A stretch of DNA of 8,541 nt from Butyricicoccus sp. (GTDB lineage: Bacteria > Bacillota > Clostridia > Oscillospirales > Butyricicoccaceae), in contig JAHHRO010000063.1 in the NCBI GenBank assembly GCA_020025755.1, positions 1-8,541 on the forward strand, read 5' to 3'. A program made the position numbers and the translations under genes. This document shows, piece after piece, positions 1-7,364 of this stretch. Every line of letters begins with the position of its first letter. Position 1 is the stretch's first letter. The notes below the pieces were generated by a model. That model had not been told where the DNA came from. It worked only from the letters and a program-made list of their open reading frames with translations, and ran no database searches.

Positions 1-1492
1 CGTCCTTCTTTTCGGTTTCAGACTTGGTTTCTTCCTTCTTTTCAGCGTCCGGCTTCACTTCTTCCTTGTTCTCGCCCTCAGCCTGCTGCATCAGTTCATC
101 CACCGTCTTATAGCTTTCCAGATCGGTTGGGAATGTTACCTTGACTGCGTCGCCGACCTTGTTTGCTGCAACATTCATCTTGATAGTTGCTTCAATCTTC
201 TGTCCGAGAACTTCCATGCTCATTGCCATATCAGCCTTCTGGCTGTACAGTCCGCCTTCCTTGAAGGTCATTTCGATATCTGCCTTGCTCAGATCCATGC
301 TGATCTTGAACATATCTGCAGTGATACCCTGCTGCTTCATTTCCTCAGTGATCTCTACCTGACCCGTAATCTGCTGGAACAGTTCTGCAAAGATGCCATT
401 GAATGCATCCCCATTGTAAGTCATCTTGTAGGTATTTCCATCTTGGGAAATGCTGTCCACCATGCAAAGGGGGATTGCCGTCATGCCTGTCAGACTTTGC
501 AGATCCAGTCCCTTGAGCACGTTATCCAGATCGAGATCCTGCTTCATCTTCTGATCCATGACCTTGGTGTAGGAAACGCCATCCTTTACATACATTTCCA
601 TTGGCATGTCAACCTTCTGTGCCTTGCCGTCCACTCCCGGAGCAGTCATGGTCAGGTTTCCCTTCATGGACATTTCCATTTCGTTGAGCTTTGCCGGGTC
701 TGCCTTGACCTGTACCGCGAACTTACCAGCGGCATCAACAGATTCATTTGCAACCTTCATATTCATAGTGAACTCAGCGGTTGCATCTGCCGAAGTCGTT
801 GCTGCAATTGCTTCATACGCCTTATTGAACGCACGCAGGGTCTCAAAGGTCTTCTGTGCATTGGCTGCCTTGTCTGCCGGAACAGCCTTATCCGCAACCA
901 GCTTGGTCAAAAGATCGGCTTCTCCGCTCTTTGGTGCAGCAGACAGCGCGGTATAGCTCATTGCAACCACATCATCACGCAGGAAGTTGTCTGCATCCAT
1001 ATTAAACAGGTCTACAACGCCCTTTTCCTTAGCAAAATCAATTGCATTTGCATAGGTAAAATCGCCGCCCTCTGCATCAGAGTAGCCCAGCGCACGCATC
1101 AGGAAGGTGGTATACTGCTGCGCAGTACACTTGCTGCCCGGCTCAAAAGTGGTTGCAGATGCACCAGAGGTCAGACCCTTTGCCTGAAGCCATGCAACAT
1201 AAGGCTTTGCCCAAGTGTAGCCGTTCTCCATATCCTTGAACGGGAACTTTGCTGCATTCTCTTCAAAGTAAGCCTTTGCCTCTGCTTCCTTTCCCAAGAG
1301 ACGCACGAGCATGGTTGCTGCCTCTGCGCGATCAGGCGCACGGTCAAGCTCATAGCCAGCCTGTGAGCCTTGGAACAATCCCAGTTCCTTGAGCGCGTCT
1401 GCACTTTTGGTAAAATCAGCCGCAGATGCACCCGATGCGAGCAGGGCTGCTGCCAAAGAACCAACGACCATAGATTTCATAACTTTTCTCAT
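1..1492 (-). CDS. SLH-domain secreted protein with LppX/DUF6612-like C-terminal region (3' end cut by window)
   Basis: 497 codons are visible and the frame is still open at the window edge, so the C-terminus is missing. The ATG at 1492-1490 is preceded by AGGAGGA (1502-1508) at 9 nt. Residues 1-24 form a signal peptide with a short basic start, a hydrophobic core and an ASA/A cleavage site. Residues about 29-185 hold three degenerate S-layer homology repeats: DRAEAATMLVRLLG in the first, FEPGSKCT and FLMRALGYSD in the second, FLRDDVVAMS in the third. SLH repeats normally anchor exported proteins to secondary cell-wall polymers. Residues about 230-455 are rich in Met and alternating polar/hydrophobic stretches, resembling the beta-rich LppX/DUF6612 type of secreted domain; this family call is tentative. 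From about residue 470 the chain becomes a Lys/Glu tail (EEVKPDAEKKEETKSETEKK). It is paralogous to the protein at 1680-2930 in the SLH half. The ligand or role of the C-terminal domain is unknown. Confidence 0.85.
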   Translation of the reverse strand, partial: MRKVMKSMVVGSLAAALLASGASAADFTKSADALKELGLFQGSQAGYELDRAPDRAEAATMLVRLLGKEAEAKAYFEENAAKFPFKDMENGYTWAKPYVAWLQAKGLTSGASATTFEPGSKCTAQQYTTFLMRALGYSDAEGGDFTYANAIDFAKEKGVVDLFNMDADNFLRDDVVAMSYTALSAAPKSGEADLLTKLVADKAVPADKAANAQKTFETLRAFNKAYEAIAATTSADATAEFTMNMKVANESVDAAGKFAVQVKADPAKLNEMEMSMKGNLTMTAPGVDGKAQKVDMPMEMYVKDGVSYTKVMDQKMKQDLDLDNVLKGLDLQSLTGMTAIPLCMVDSISQDGNTYKMTYNGDAFNGIFAELFQQITGQVEITEEMKQQGITADMFKISMDLSKADIEMTFKEGGLYSQKADMAMSMEVLGQKIEATIKMNVAANKVGDAVKVTFPTDLESYKTVDELMQQAEGENKEEVKPDAEKKEETKSETEKKD

Positions 1493-1527
1493 TTTGAATG
1501 ATCCTCCTCATGGATAACCTGAGCCTT

Positions 1528-1555
1528 ATTATAACACTTTAATAAAAGAAAGCAA
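1528..1555 (-). promoter_or_regulatory. Sigma-A type promoter with extended -10, for the partial SLH gene
   Basis: On the minus strand TTGCTT (1555-1550) is followed after 16 nt by TATAAT (1533-1528). A TG one base upstream of the -10 makes it an extended -10. Transcription would start near 1521, leaving a short leader of about 30 nt that contains the ribosome binding site. The preceding stretch is very A/T-rich, which fits an UP-like region. This indicates the gene is transcribed independently of the operon upstream of it. Confidence 0.75.
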
Positions 1556-1604
1556 TATATTTTTCAATATTTTTTACAGTTTTCCCATAAACACCCTCGA
1601 TTTT

Positions 1605-1659
1605 TATAAAATAGAGAAACAGCACGCCATTGGTTTCGCAACAAATCGCGTGCTGTTTT
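1605..1659 (-). terminator. Intrinsic terminator ending the mscS-SLH operon
   Basis: AAACAGCACGC (1617-1627 on plus) pairs perfectly with GCGTGCTGTTT (1648-1658) in an 11-bp stem with a 20-nt loop. On the minus strand the stem is followed by CTCTATTTTAT, a U-rich tract. It lies about 20 nt after the stop codon of the SLH gene at 1680-2930 and before the promoter of the next gene, so it most likely ends the upstream transcript. The loop is longer than usual and the U tract is interrupted, so efficiency may be partial. Confidence 0.75.
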
Positions 1660-1679
1660 GAAATAGATCCGCTATAAAC

Positions 1680-2930
1680 TTATCCAATATGGGAGATTTG
1701 AATATATCTCCATGCATCCGTCGGCATAAAGAGTTCAACTCCCGTGCCGCTCTTTGTCGTCTTTACAGAAACATTATAGGACACATTGTGCAGCTTCATG
1801 GAGACCGTGCGCTCTACGAGTGCTCCGGTTTCCTCAAATTTGAGTTTTGCTGTTCCGGCTGCTACTGGCAGGATCACCGTATTCCCACTGACCTGTACCT
1901 CGCCCAGCAGGCTGCGCGCAGGAACGGCAGACATCACAAGGGACAGCAGATTGGTTTCACGCAGGAGCGCAGCAACCTGATCATCACGGTAATGCCGATT
2001 TGCCAGCGGAGAAATACAGATGCCGCTGCTGTCACGCACCACAGTGACGCGCTGAGAAACCGAGTAGCTTCCATGCAGCGCAGCAAACAGCGTACCATGC
2101 AGAACGGCTTTTGTCCCATGATCGACCAGTTTTCCCTCAAGACTCATTGTGCTTCCGGTCTCATGATCGATCAGCGTTGCAAGTACGTCTGCTGCATACG
2201 GAACTGCTGCATCCGTTTTCTTGAGCACCTCCAAAATTTTCTGATTGCCCTGATCGAGTGCTTCTGCCTTTTCCTTGGCAACCACACCCTTGTTCACGAG
2301 CTGTGCCAACAGCGTTTCATCTGATCCCTTGGGCTTTACATCCAGTGCCATACGGCTCATTTGCGCCGCCTCATCGCGTCTGAACGCTGTCAGATCGTAT
2401 GAAAAATTATCCGCAAGCCCGATCTGCATTGCAAACAGCGGTGCACTTTCAAAACGGAAATCCCCGCTCTTATCCGAATATCCAAGCGCACGAAGCATAA
2501 AGGTTGCATACATTTCGAGCGTACAGGAAGACTCCGGCTCAAACTTATCTGCACTTGCGCCCGAGATCATCCCTTTTTGATACAGGACATTGACTGCCGG
2601 CTTCTGCCAGTCCTGCAAATCGGTAAACGGAGATGCAGGCGCAGTCTTGGCTTCTTCCTCCAGCCCCAAAAGACGCATGAGCATGACTGCTGCTTCTGCG
2701 CGGGTGCATCGTGCCCCCAAATCATAGATCGGCTTTCCCTGTGCATCATACCCGATCCCCTGAAACAGCCCCAGCTCATACAGCACATCCGCGCTGCTGG
2801 TATAGTCGATCGCCGGTGTCGTCACCAGCGTTTCCTCCTGTTCGGGCGGCGGCGTCATCTCAGACACGACCGCACCTGCCGAGCCAGCCAAGATCCCAAT
2901 GGTACACATTCCGGCAAGCAATCGTTTCAT
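1680..2930 (-). CDS. SLH-domain secreted protein, full length
   Basis: The protein has 416 residues from the ATG at 2930-2928, chosen because GAGGAGG stands 6 nt upstream of it. An in-frame ATG at 2951 overlaps the mscS stop as ATGA but has no good ribosome binding site. Residues 1-20 are a signal peptide (MKRLLAGMCT, then a Gly/Ala core ending AGA). A Pro/Glu/Thr-rich linker (26-40) leads to three SLH repeats at about 47-195: CTRAEAAVMLMRLLG in the first, FEPESSCT and FMLRALGYSD in the second, FRRDEAAQMSRMAL in the third. The TRAE motif of repeat 1 is intact, unlike in the paralogue at 1-1492. Residues about 240-416 are a beta-rich domain I do not recognise; it may be a distant version of the LppX-like domain in the paralogue. 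The protein is probably exported and bound to the cell-wall polymer. It starts 17 nt after mscS and is almost certainly co-transcribed with it. Confidence 0.9.
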   Translation of the reverse strand: MKRLLAGMCTIGILAGSAGAVVSEMTPPPEQEETLVTTPAIDYTSSADVLYELGLFQGIGYDAQGKPIYDLGARCTRAEAAVMLMRLLGLEEEAKTAPASPFTDLQDWQKPAVNVLYQKGMISGASADKFEPESSCTLEMYATFMLRALGYSDKSGDFRFESAPLFAMQIGLADNFSYDLTAFRRDEAAQMSRMALDVKPKGSDETLLAQLVNKGVVAKEKAEALDQGNQKILEVLKKTDAAVPYAADVLATLIDHETGSTMSLEGKLVDHGTKAVLHGTLFAALHGSYSVSQRVTVVRDSSGICISPLANRHYRDDQVAALLRETNLLSLVMSAVPARSLLGEVQVSGNTVILPVAAGTAKLKFEETGALVERTVSMKLHNVSYNVSVKTTKSGTGVELFMPTDAWRYIQISHIG

Positions 2931-2947
2931 TCTACTCCTCCTCACTT

Positions 2948-3892
2948 TCATTTGCTTACAACTACAAGGTGCGGATACGCAAGATCGACACCTTCCTCAT
3001 CAAATCGTTTTTTGACGCGCCGCAGCAGTTCTGCGCGCATGGCAAAGGCGGTCGCATTGTCCTTGCCCCAAAGCAGCGCACGCAGGACGACCGCAGAATC
3101 CGCAAGTTCGGATACGCGCACGACCACCTTGGGCACTTCATTGTCCTTCTCATCCTGCGTCCGGCGATCCACATAGTCCGGATGGCTGCCCACGACCTCC
3201 GCGAGCAGTTCCAGACCGCGATCAATATCCGATTCATAGGTGATGCCAATATCCATCGTCAAGCAAACCTGCTTATCACCATAGTCCGCATTCTCCACGA
3301 TCGAAGAATTCATCGTACTATTCGGAATGATGATGCGCTTATTTTCGATCGTCCGCAGCACGATATGGCGCAGCGTGATATCCTCTACCGTACCGGTTAC
3401 GCCCTGAGAAACGACCGTGACGACATCCCCGATCACAAACGGCTTGAACATCAGTATCATGACTCCGCTCGCGATCGAACCCAGTGCCTCCTGGCTGGCA
3501 ACACCGAACACGACTGCCAGCACACCGCCTGCTGCCATCAGCTTTGTGACGGCATCATTGAGCATAGGGATACCGGAAACAACCACAGCCGTCGCCGCAA
3601 AATATACCAGAAACAGTACCAAATACCGCAGGAATGCGGCAAGCGTTGCGCCCGACTGGTTGCTCTGCTTCATGCGTGCGATCATTTTAAAAAATGTACG
3701 ATCGATCAGCTTCACAGTGATCATCGTAAATAAGATCGTCATTGCAATCAGTAATACTTTTCCTGCAAACTGTCCCAGTTCCGTATGATAGAAAAAATTC
3801 ATGATCGTTCTCCACCAGGAATCTGGAATCACGGCTTCCACAACACTCCCAGCCACATCTGTGACCGCTTGTGCCGGATCTGCACCCTGCAT
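2948..3892 (-). CDS. Small-conductance mechanosensitive channel, MscS family
   Basis: The protein has 314 residues from the ATG at 3892-3890, preceded by AAAGGAGG at about 9 nt. A longer reading from a TTG at 3955 would run through a hairpin and has no such site. Predicted membrane segments are about 41-62, 84-105 and the pore-lining TM3 at about 113-148. TM3 has the Gly/Ala-rich pattern of the family (AAGGVLAVVFGVASQEALGS, then SGVMILMFKPFVIGD). The following beta domain has GTVEDITLRHIVLRT and the IIIPNSTMNSS signature, and a cytoplasmic alpha/beta domain fills residues 205-314. MscS channels form heptamers in the cytoplasmic membrane and release small solutes when tension rises during hypo-osmotic shock. 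The length is close to that of simple three-helix MscS proteins. It lies between proS and a secreted SLH protein and is coupled to the latter (17-nt gap). I give no symbol because Firmicutes carry several MscS paralogues. Confidence 0.93.
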   Translation of the reverse strand: MQGADPAQAVTDVAGSVVEAVIPDSWWRTIMNFFYHTELGQFAGKVLLIAMTILFTMITVKLIDRTFFKMIARMKQSNQSGATLAAFLRYLVLFLVYFAATAVVVSGIPMLNDAVTKLMAAGGVLAVVFGVASQEALGSIASGVMILMFKPFVIGDVVTVVSQGVTGTVEDITLRHIVLRTIENKRIIIPNSTMNSSIVENADYGDKQVCLTMDIGITYESDIDRGLELLAEVVGSHPDYVDRRTQDEKDNEVPKVVVRVSELADSAVVLRALLWGKDNATAFAMRAELLRRVKKRFDEEGVDLAYPHLVVVSK

Positions 3893-3921
3893 CGTTCTGT
3901 GCCTCCTTTTCCAGCATAGTA

Positions 3922-3951
3922 CAAGGGTCGCACCCATTCGCACGACCCTTG
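3922..3951 (-). other. 12-bp hairpin in the 5' region of mscS
   Basis: CAAGGGTCG (3922-3930) and CGACCCTTG (3943-3951) form a perfect 9-bp inverted repeat. On the minus strand the stem extends to 12 bp through two G-U pairs and a C-G pair, closing on a 6-nt loop. It ends about 20 nt before the AAAGGAGG site of mscS and has no U tract on either strand, so it does not look like a terminator. A processing site, an mRNA-stabilising 5' structure or an operator are all possible. Confidence 0.5.
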
Positions 3952-4022
3952 ACAAACATCAATGTTTTTCAGACAGCCGCACCCACTGACCAGCAGCATG
4001 ATGCTCCTGTATGATATAAGTT

Positions 4023-5462
4023 TTAGTACGCAATGCCCCAGACGATCATCTTTTTGGCAGGTTTGCCGCAGATCGGGCATACATCACCAAGGTTTTCCTG
4101 CTCGAACGGCATACAACGGGAAGGCATACCCGTTTCTTCCTTGACCTTCTCCTCACAGGCGAGATCGCCGCACCACATGGACTTTACGAAGCCGGTATGC
4201 TCTTTGAGGATATCCTTCATATCCTGCAAGGAATGTGCCTCGTAGGTATGCTCCTCACGGTTGCGCAGTGCCTTATCAAAGAGTGCCTGCTGTACGGTAT
4301 CAAGCAGTTGTGCAACAACAGTGGTCAGATCCTCGAACTTTACGATGGTCTTTTCACGGGTGTCACGGCGCACCACAACGCACTGTCCTTCTTCCATATC
4401 GCGCGGACCGATCTCCAGACGGAGTGGGAAGCCCTTCATCTCGTACTCTGCAAACTTCCAGCCCGGACGGTTGTCGGACAGGTCGATCTTTGCACGGATG
4501 CCAGCTTTCTTGAGTGTCTCATACAGCTCAGTCGCCTTTTCAGTTACACCCGGCTTATGAGATGCAACCGGAATGACCACGATCTGGAACGGCGCGATCT
4601 TTGGCGGCAGCACCAGACCCTCATTGTCTCCATGCGTCATGATGATCGCACCGATGAGACGGGTGGATACGCCCCACGAGGTCTGATACATATATTGCAA
4701 GGTATTGTTCTGGTCGGTGAACTGCATATCAAAAGCGCGCGCAAACCCATCGCCAAAGTAGTGGGAAGTACCAGACTGCAATGCCTTGCCGTCATGCATC
4801 ATTGCCTCGATGGTGTAAGTGTCGACCGCACCTGCAAAGCGTTCCTTATCCGTCTTCTGCCCCTTGAGTACAGGGATCGCAAGATACTCCTCACAGAATG
4901 TCGCATAGGTATCCAGCATGCGCAGGGTCTCCTCGCGCGCCTCCTGCTCGGTTGCGTGTACGGTATGTCCCTCCTGCCACCAGAACTCACGGGAACGCAG
5001 GAACGGACGGGTCGTCTTTTCCCAGCGCACAACAGAGCACCACTGGTTATAGAGTCTGGGCAGATCTCTCCATGAGCGAACCGTTTTTGCATAATGCTCG
5101 CAGAACAGGGTCTCAGAGGTTGGACGTACACACAGACGCTCCTCCAGCTTTTCCGAACCGCCGTGGGTCACCCATGCAACCTCAGGTGCAAATCCCTCTA
5201 CATGATCCTTTTCGCGCTGGAGCAGGGATTCCGGAATAAACATCGGCATTGCCACATTCTCATGTCCGGTTTCCTTGAACATGCCATCCAGTGTTTTCTG
5301 GATATTCTCCCAAAGTGCCTGTGCATAAGGGCGCATGATGACACAGCCCTTGACCGAGGAGTAATCGATCATTTCTGCTTTTTTGACGATATCGGTATAC
5401 CACTGGGCAAAATCTACATCCATAGATGTGATTTCAGATACCAGTTTTTTATTCTCTGCCAT
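4023..5462 (-). CDS. proS: Prolyl-tRNA synthetase, archaeal/eukaryal-type class II
   Basis: The enzyme charges tRNA-Pro with proline in the cytoplasm. The protein has 479 residues from the ATG at 5462-5460, preceded by AAGGTGA at 8 nt. A TTG at 5528 gives a longer frame but would translate an intergenic hairpin. Class II motif 1 is near residues 67-78 (HENVAMPMFIPE). Motif 2 covers RPTSE at 113-117 and RWEKTTRPFLRSREFWWQEG at 146-165. Motif 3 is at about 257-275 (YMYQTSWGVSTRLIGA, with Arg268). The anticodon-binding domain follows at about 290-395 (IVVIPV, GWKFAEYEMKGFPLRLEIGP). The C-terminal domain has C431, C436, C462 and C465 as a likely zinc site, and the chain ends in Tyr as in Thermus-type ProRS. 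There is no INS editing insertion between motifs 2 and 3, so Ala-tRNA-Pro would need trans editing. It follows thrS by 72 nt. Confidence 0.97.
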   Translation of the reverse strand: MAENKKLVSEITSMDVDFAQWYTDIVKKAEMIDYSSVKGCVIMRPYAQALWENIQKTLDGMFKETGHENVAMPMFIPESLLQREKDHVEGFAPEVAWVTHGGSEKLEERLCVRPTSETLFCEHYAKTVRSWRDLPRLYNQWCSVVRWEKTTRPFLRSREFWWQEGHTVHATEQEAREETLRMLDTYATFCEEYLAIPVLKGQKTDKERFAGAVDTYTIEAMMHDGKALQSGTSHYFGDGFARAFDMQFTDQNNTLQYMYQTSWGVSTRLIGAIIMTHGDNEGLVLPPKIAPFQIVVIPVASHKPGVTEKATELYETLKKAGIRAKIDLSDNRPGWKFAEYEMKGFPLRLEIGPRDMEEGQCVVVRRDTREKTIVKFEDLTTVVAQLLDTVQQALFDKALRNREEHTYEAHSLQDMKDILKEHTGFVKSMWCGDLACEEKVKEETGMPSRCMPFEQENLGDVCPICGKPAKKMIVWGIAY

Positions 5463-5493
5463 TTGTGCAATCACCTTTTCTGTAAAATTCAAA

Positions 5494-5525
5494 GCATGGG
5501 CGGACGCATTTGCGCCCACCCTATG
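5494..5525 (-). other. Strong hairpin in the thrS-proS intergenic gap
   Basis: On the minus strand GCAT, a bulged A and GGGTGGGCGCA pair with TGCGTCCGCCC and ATGC. This gives about 15 bp including two G-U pairs, with a tiny loop. It starts 9 nt after the thrS stop codon and is followed by TTTGAATTTT, a weak U-rich stretch interrupted by GA. It could act as an attenuating or partial terminator that lowers proS relative to thrS, or as an RNA processing or stability element. No separate proS promoter is evident in the short gap. Confidence 0.6.
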
Positions 5526-5534
5526 CAAAACCTT

Positions 5535-7286
5535 TTATTTCAGTCGGGATTTGACCTCATAGGTCAGTTTCTCGATAAATTCCTGAAGCGGCATGACCGT
5601 CGTCTTGCCGTCGCGACGGTCACGTACTGCGACCTCGCCTGCTGCTTCTTCCTTATCGCCCAGAACGAGCATATACGGAACCTTTTCGAGCTGTGCCTCA
5701 CGGATCTTGTAGCCCAGCTTTTCATTGCGCGCATCGATCTCCGTGCGGAAGCCCAGTGCCTCGAGCTGACGCTGGATCTCCTCCGTATACGCGCAGTTGC
5801 GGTCGGTCATGGTCAGCAGCTTGACCTGTACCGGCGCAAGCCATGTTGGGAACGCGCCTGCAAAATGCTCGGTCAGGATACCGATAAAACGCTCAATCGA
5901 ACCAAATACAACGCGATGGATCATGACCGGACGATGCTTCTGGTCATCTGCACCCGTATACTCAAGTTCAAACCGCTCTGGCAGCTGGAAGTCCAGCTGG
6001 ATCGTGCCGCACTGCCAAGTACGTCCCAGACAGTCCTCCAGATGGAAGTCGATCTTCGGACCGTAGAATGCGCCGTCGCCCTCATTGACGATATAATCCT
6101 TGCCCATTTCTTCCAGAGCAGCGCGGAGACCGTCTGTTGCCATCTCCCAATCTTCCTCAGCACCCATGTGATCTTCCGGCATGGTGGACAGCTCGATATG
6201 GTACGGGAAGCCGAACAGGGAGTATACATCATCGATCAGCTGGCAAACGCCCTTGATCTCATCCTTGATCTGCTCGCGTGTCATAAAGATATGTGCGTCA
6301 TCCTGTGTAAAGCAGCGCACACGCATCAGACCGTGCAGCGCACCGGACAACTCATGACGGTGTACCAGACCCAGCTCACCCACACGGAGCGGCAGCTCAC
6401 GGTAGGAGTGCGGCTGGTGCTTGTAGACCAGCATACTACCGGGGCAGTTCATGGGCTTGATCGCAAAATCCTGCTCATCAATGACGGTTGTATACATATT
6501 GTTTTTGTAGTGTCCCCAGTGACCGGAACGCTCCCACAGGCTGCGGTTGAGCATGACCGGTGTAGAGATCTCCTGATAGCCAGCCTTGCGGTGGATCTCG
6601 CGCCAGAAGTCGATGAGGGTGTTCTTAAGGATCATACCCTTGGGCAGGAAGAACGGGAAGCCCGGGCCTTCATCCATCATGGTGAACAGTCCCAACTCCT
6701 TACCGATCTTACGATGGTCACGGCGTTTTGCTTCCTCGATGCGCTGGAGATATGCGTCCAGTTCGTCCTTCTTCGGGAATGCTGTACCATAGATACGCTG
6801 GAGCATCTTGCGGCTGGAATCGCCGCGCCAGTATGCGCCGGTTACAGAGGTCAGCTTGAGTGCATTTGCCTTGACACGGCCAGTAGAGTCCAGATGTGGA
6901 CCTGCACACAGATCGGTAAACTCGCCCTGCTTATAGAATGAGATCACGGCATCCTCAGGCAGATCGTCAATGAGTTCCACCTTATATGGTTCATCCTTTT
7001 CTTCCATCAGGCGGCGTGCTTCTTCACGCGGCAGCTCGAAACGCTCCAGCGGCAGCTTTTCCTTGCTGATCTTCTTCATCTCTGCCTCGATGGCATCGAG
7101 ATGCTCCTGTGTCAAAGAGAACGGCAGGTCAATGTCATAATAAAATCCGTTGTCGATCGCTGGACCGATCGCGAGCTTTGCCTCTGGATAGAGACGCTTG
7201 ACTGCCTGTGCCAGCATATGAGACACCGTATGCCGATACGTGTCGCGATATACTTCATTTTCAAATGTGTACTGATTATCAGACAT
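5535..7286 (-). CDS. thrS: Threonyl-tRNA synthetase lacking the N-terminal TGS domain
   Basis: The enzyme charges tRNA-Thr with threonine and hydrolyses Ser-tRNA-Thr. The protein has 583 residues from the ATG at 7286-7284, with AAAGGA about 11 nt upstream. A GTG at 7376 is in frame, but it lies in the T-box motif and that reading passes through the terminator. The chain opens directly in the N2 editing domain, with HTVSH (H19, H23) and CAGPH (C127, H131), so all editing histidines and the cysteine are present. The catalytic core has the zinc ligands C281 (MNCPGSM), H332 (TQDDAHIF) and H457 (MIHRVV). It also has motif 2 (HELSGALHGLMRVRCFTQDD) and motif 3 (GSIERFIGILTEHFAG). The anticodon-binding domain follows from about residue 485. 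The usual N1/TGS domain of about 55-60 residues is absent; most bacterial ThrRS have about 640 residues. Expression should be set by the T-box leader directly upstream. Confidence 0.97.
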   Translation of the reverse strand: MSDNQYTFENEVYRDTYRHTVSHMLAQAVKRLYPEAKLAIGPAIDNGFYYDIDLPFSLTQEHLDAIEAEMKKISKEKLPLERFELPREEARRLMEEKDEPYKVELIDDLPEDAVISFYKQGEFTDLCAGPHLDSTGRVKANALKLTSVTGAYWRGDSSRKMLQRIYGTAFPKKDELDAYLQRIEEAKRRDHRKIGKELGLFTMMDEGPGFPFFLPKGMILKNTLIDFWREIHRKAGYQEISTPVMLNRSLWERSGHWGHYKNNMYTTVIDEQDFAIKPMNCPGSMLVYKHQPHSYRELPLRVGELGLVHRHELSGALHGLMRVRCFTQDDAHIFMTREQIKDEIKGVCQLIDDVYSLFGFPYHIELSTMPEDHMGAEEDWEMATDGLRAALEEMGKDYIVNEGDGAFYGPKIDFHLEDCLGRTWQCGTIQLDFQLPERFELEYTGADDQKHRPVMIHRVVFGSIERFIGILTEHFAGAFPTWLAPVQVKLLTMTDRNCAYTEEIQRQLEALGFRTEIDARNEKLGYKIREAQLEKVPYMLVLGDKEEAAGEVAVRDRRDGKTTVMPLQEFIEKLTYEVKSRLK

Positions 7287-7324
7287 AATAAATTCAATCC
7301 TTTCCTTCGTTTTTGGGGGAACAG

Positions 7325-7364
7325 AAAAGCCCACCCCCAAATCATCAGATTTCAGGGGTGAGCT
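7325..7364 (-). terminator. Regulated terminator of the thrS T-box leader
   Basis: On the minus strand CTCACCCC with the following TGAAATC folds back on GATTTGGGGGTGGGC, then comes TTTT and a further U-rich stretch. The 5' arm of this stem is the same segment that pairs with the T-box motif in the antiterminator, so the two structures are mutually exclusive. It ends about 40 nt before the thrS start codon. The stem is long, with a TGAT loop and several G-U or mismatched positions in the upper part. Confidence 0.9.

Noticed and set aside
443..1366. A 307-codon plus-strand open frame opposite the partial SLH gene
   Set aside because: It is rich in Cys and His with no domain pattern, and lies fully within a gene with signal peptide, SLH repeats, promoter and ribosome binding site on the minus strand.
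2711..3733. A 340-codon plus-strand open frame opposite mscS and the SLH gene
   Set aside because: It spans the junction of two clear minus-strand genes and has no domain or initiation signal.
3893..3955. Longer mscS reading from a TTG at 3955
   Set aside because: It would translate the 12-bp hairpin, while AAAGGAGG stands correctly before the ATG at 3892.
3893..4022. Promoter for mscS in the gap after proS
   Set aside because: TACTAT at the foot of the hairpin resembles a -10, but no acceptable -35 stands at the right distance.
5463..5528. Longer proS reading from a TTG at 5528
   Set aside because: It would translate the intergenic hairpin. AAGGTGA stands correctly before the ATG at 5462, and family members begin close to MAENKK.
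5094..6941. A 615-codon open frame on the plus strand, antisense to thrS and proS
   Set aside because: It crosses two well-supported synthetase genes and the gap between them, has no recognisable domain and no good ribosome binding site. It arises from the codon bias of the genes on the other strand.
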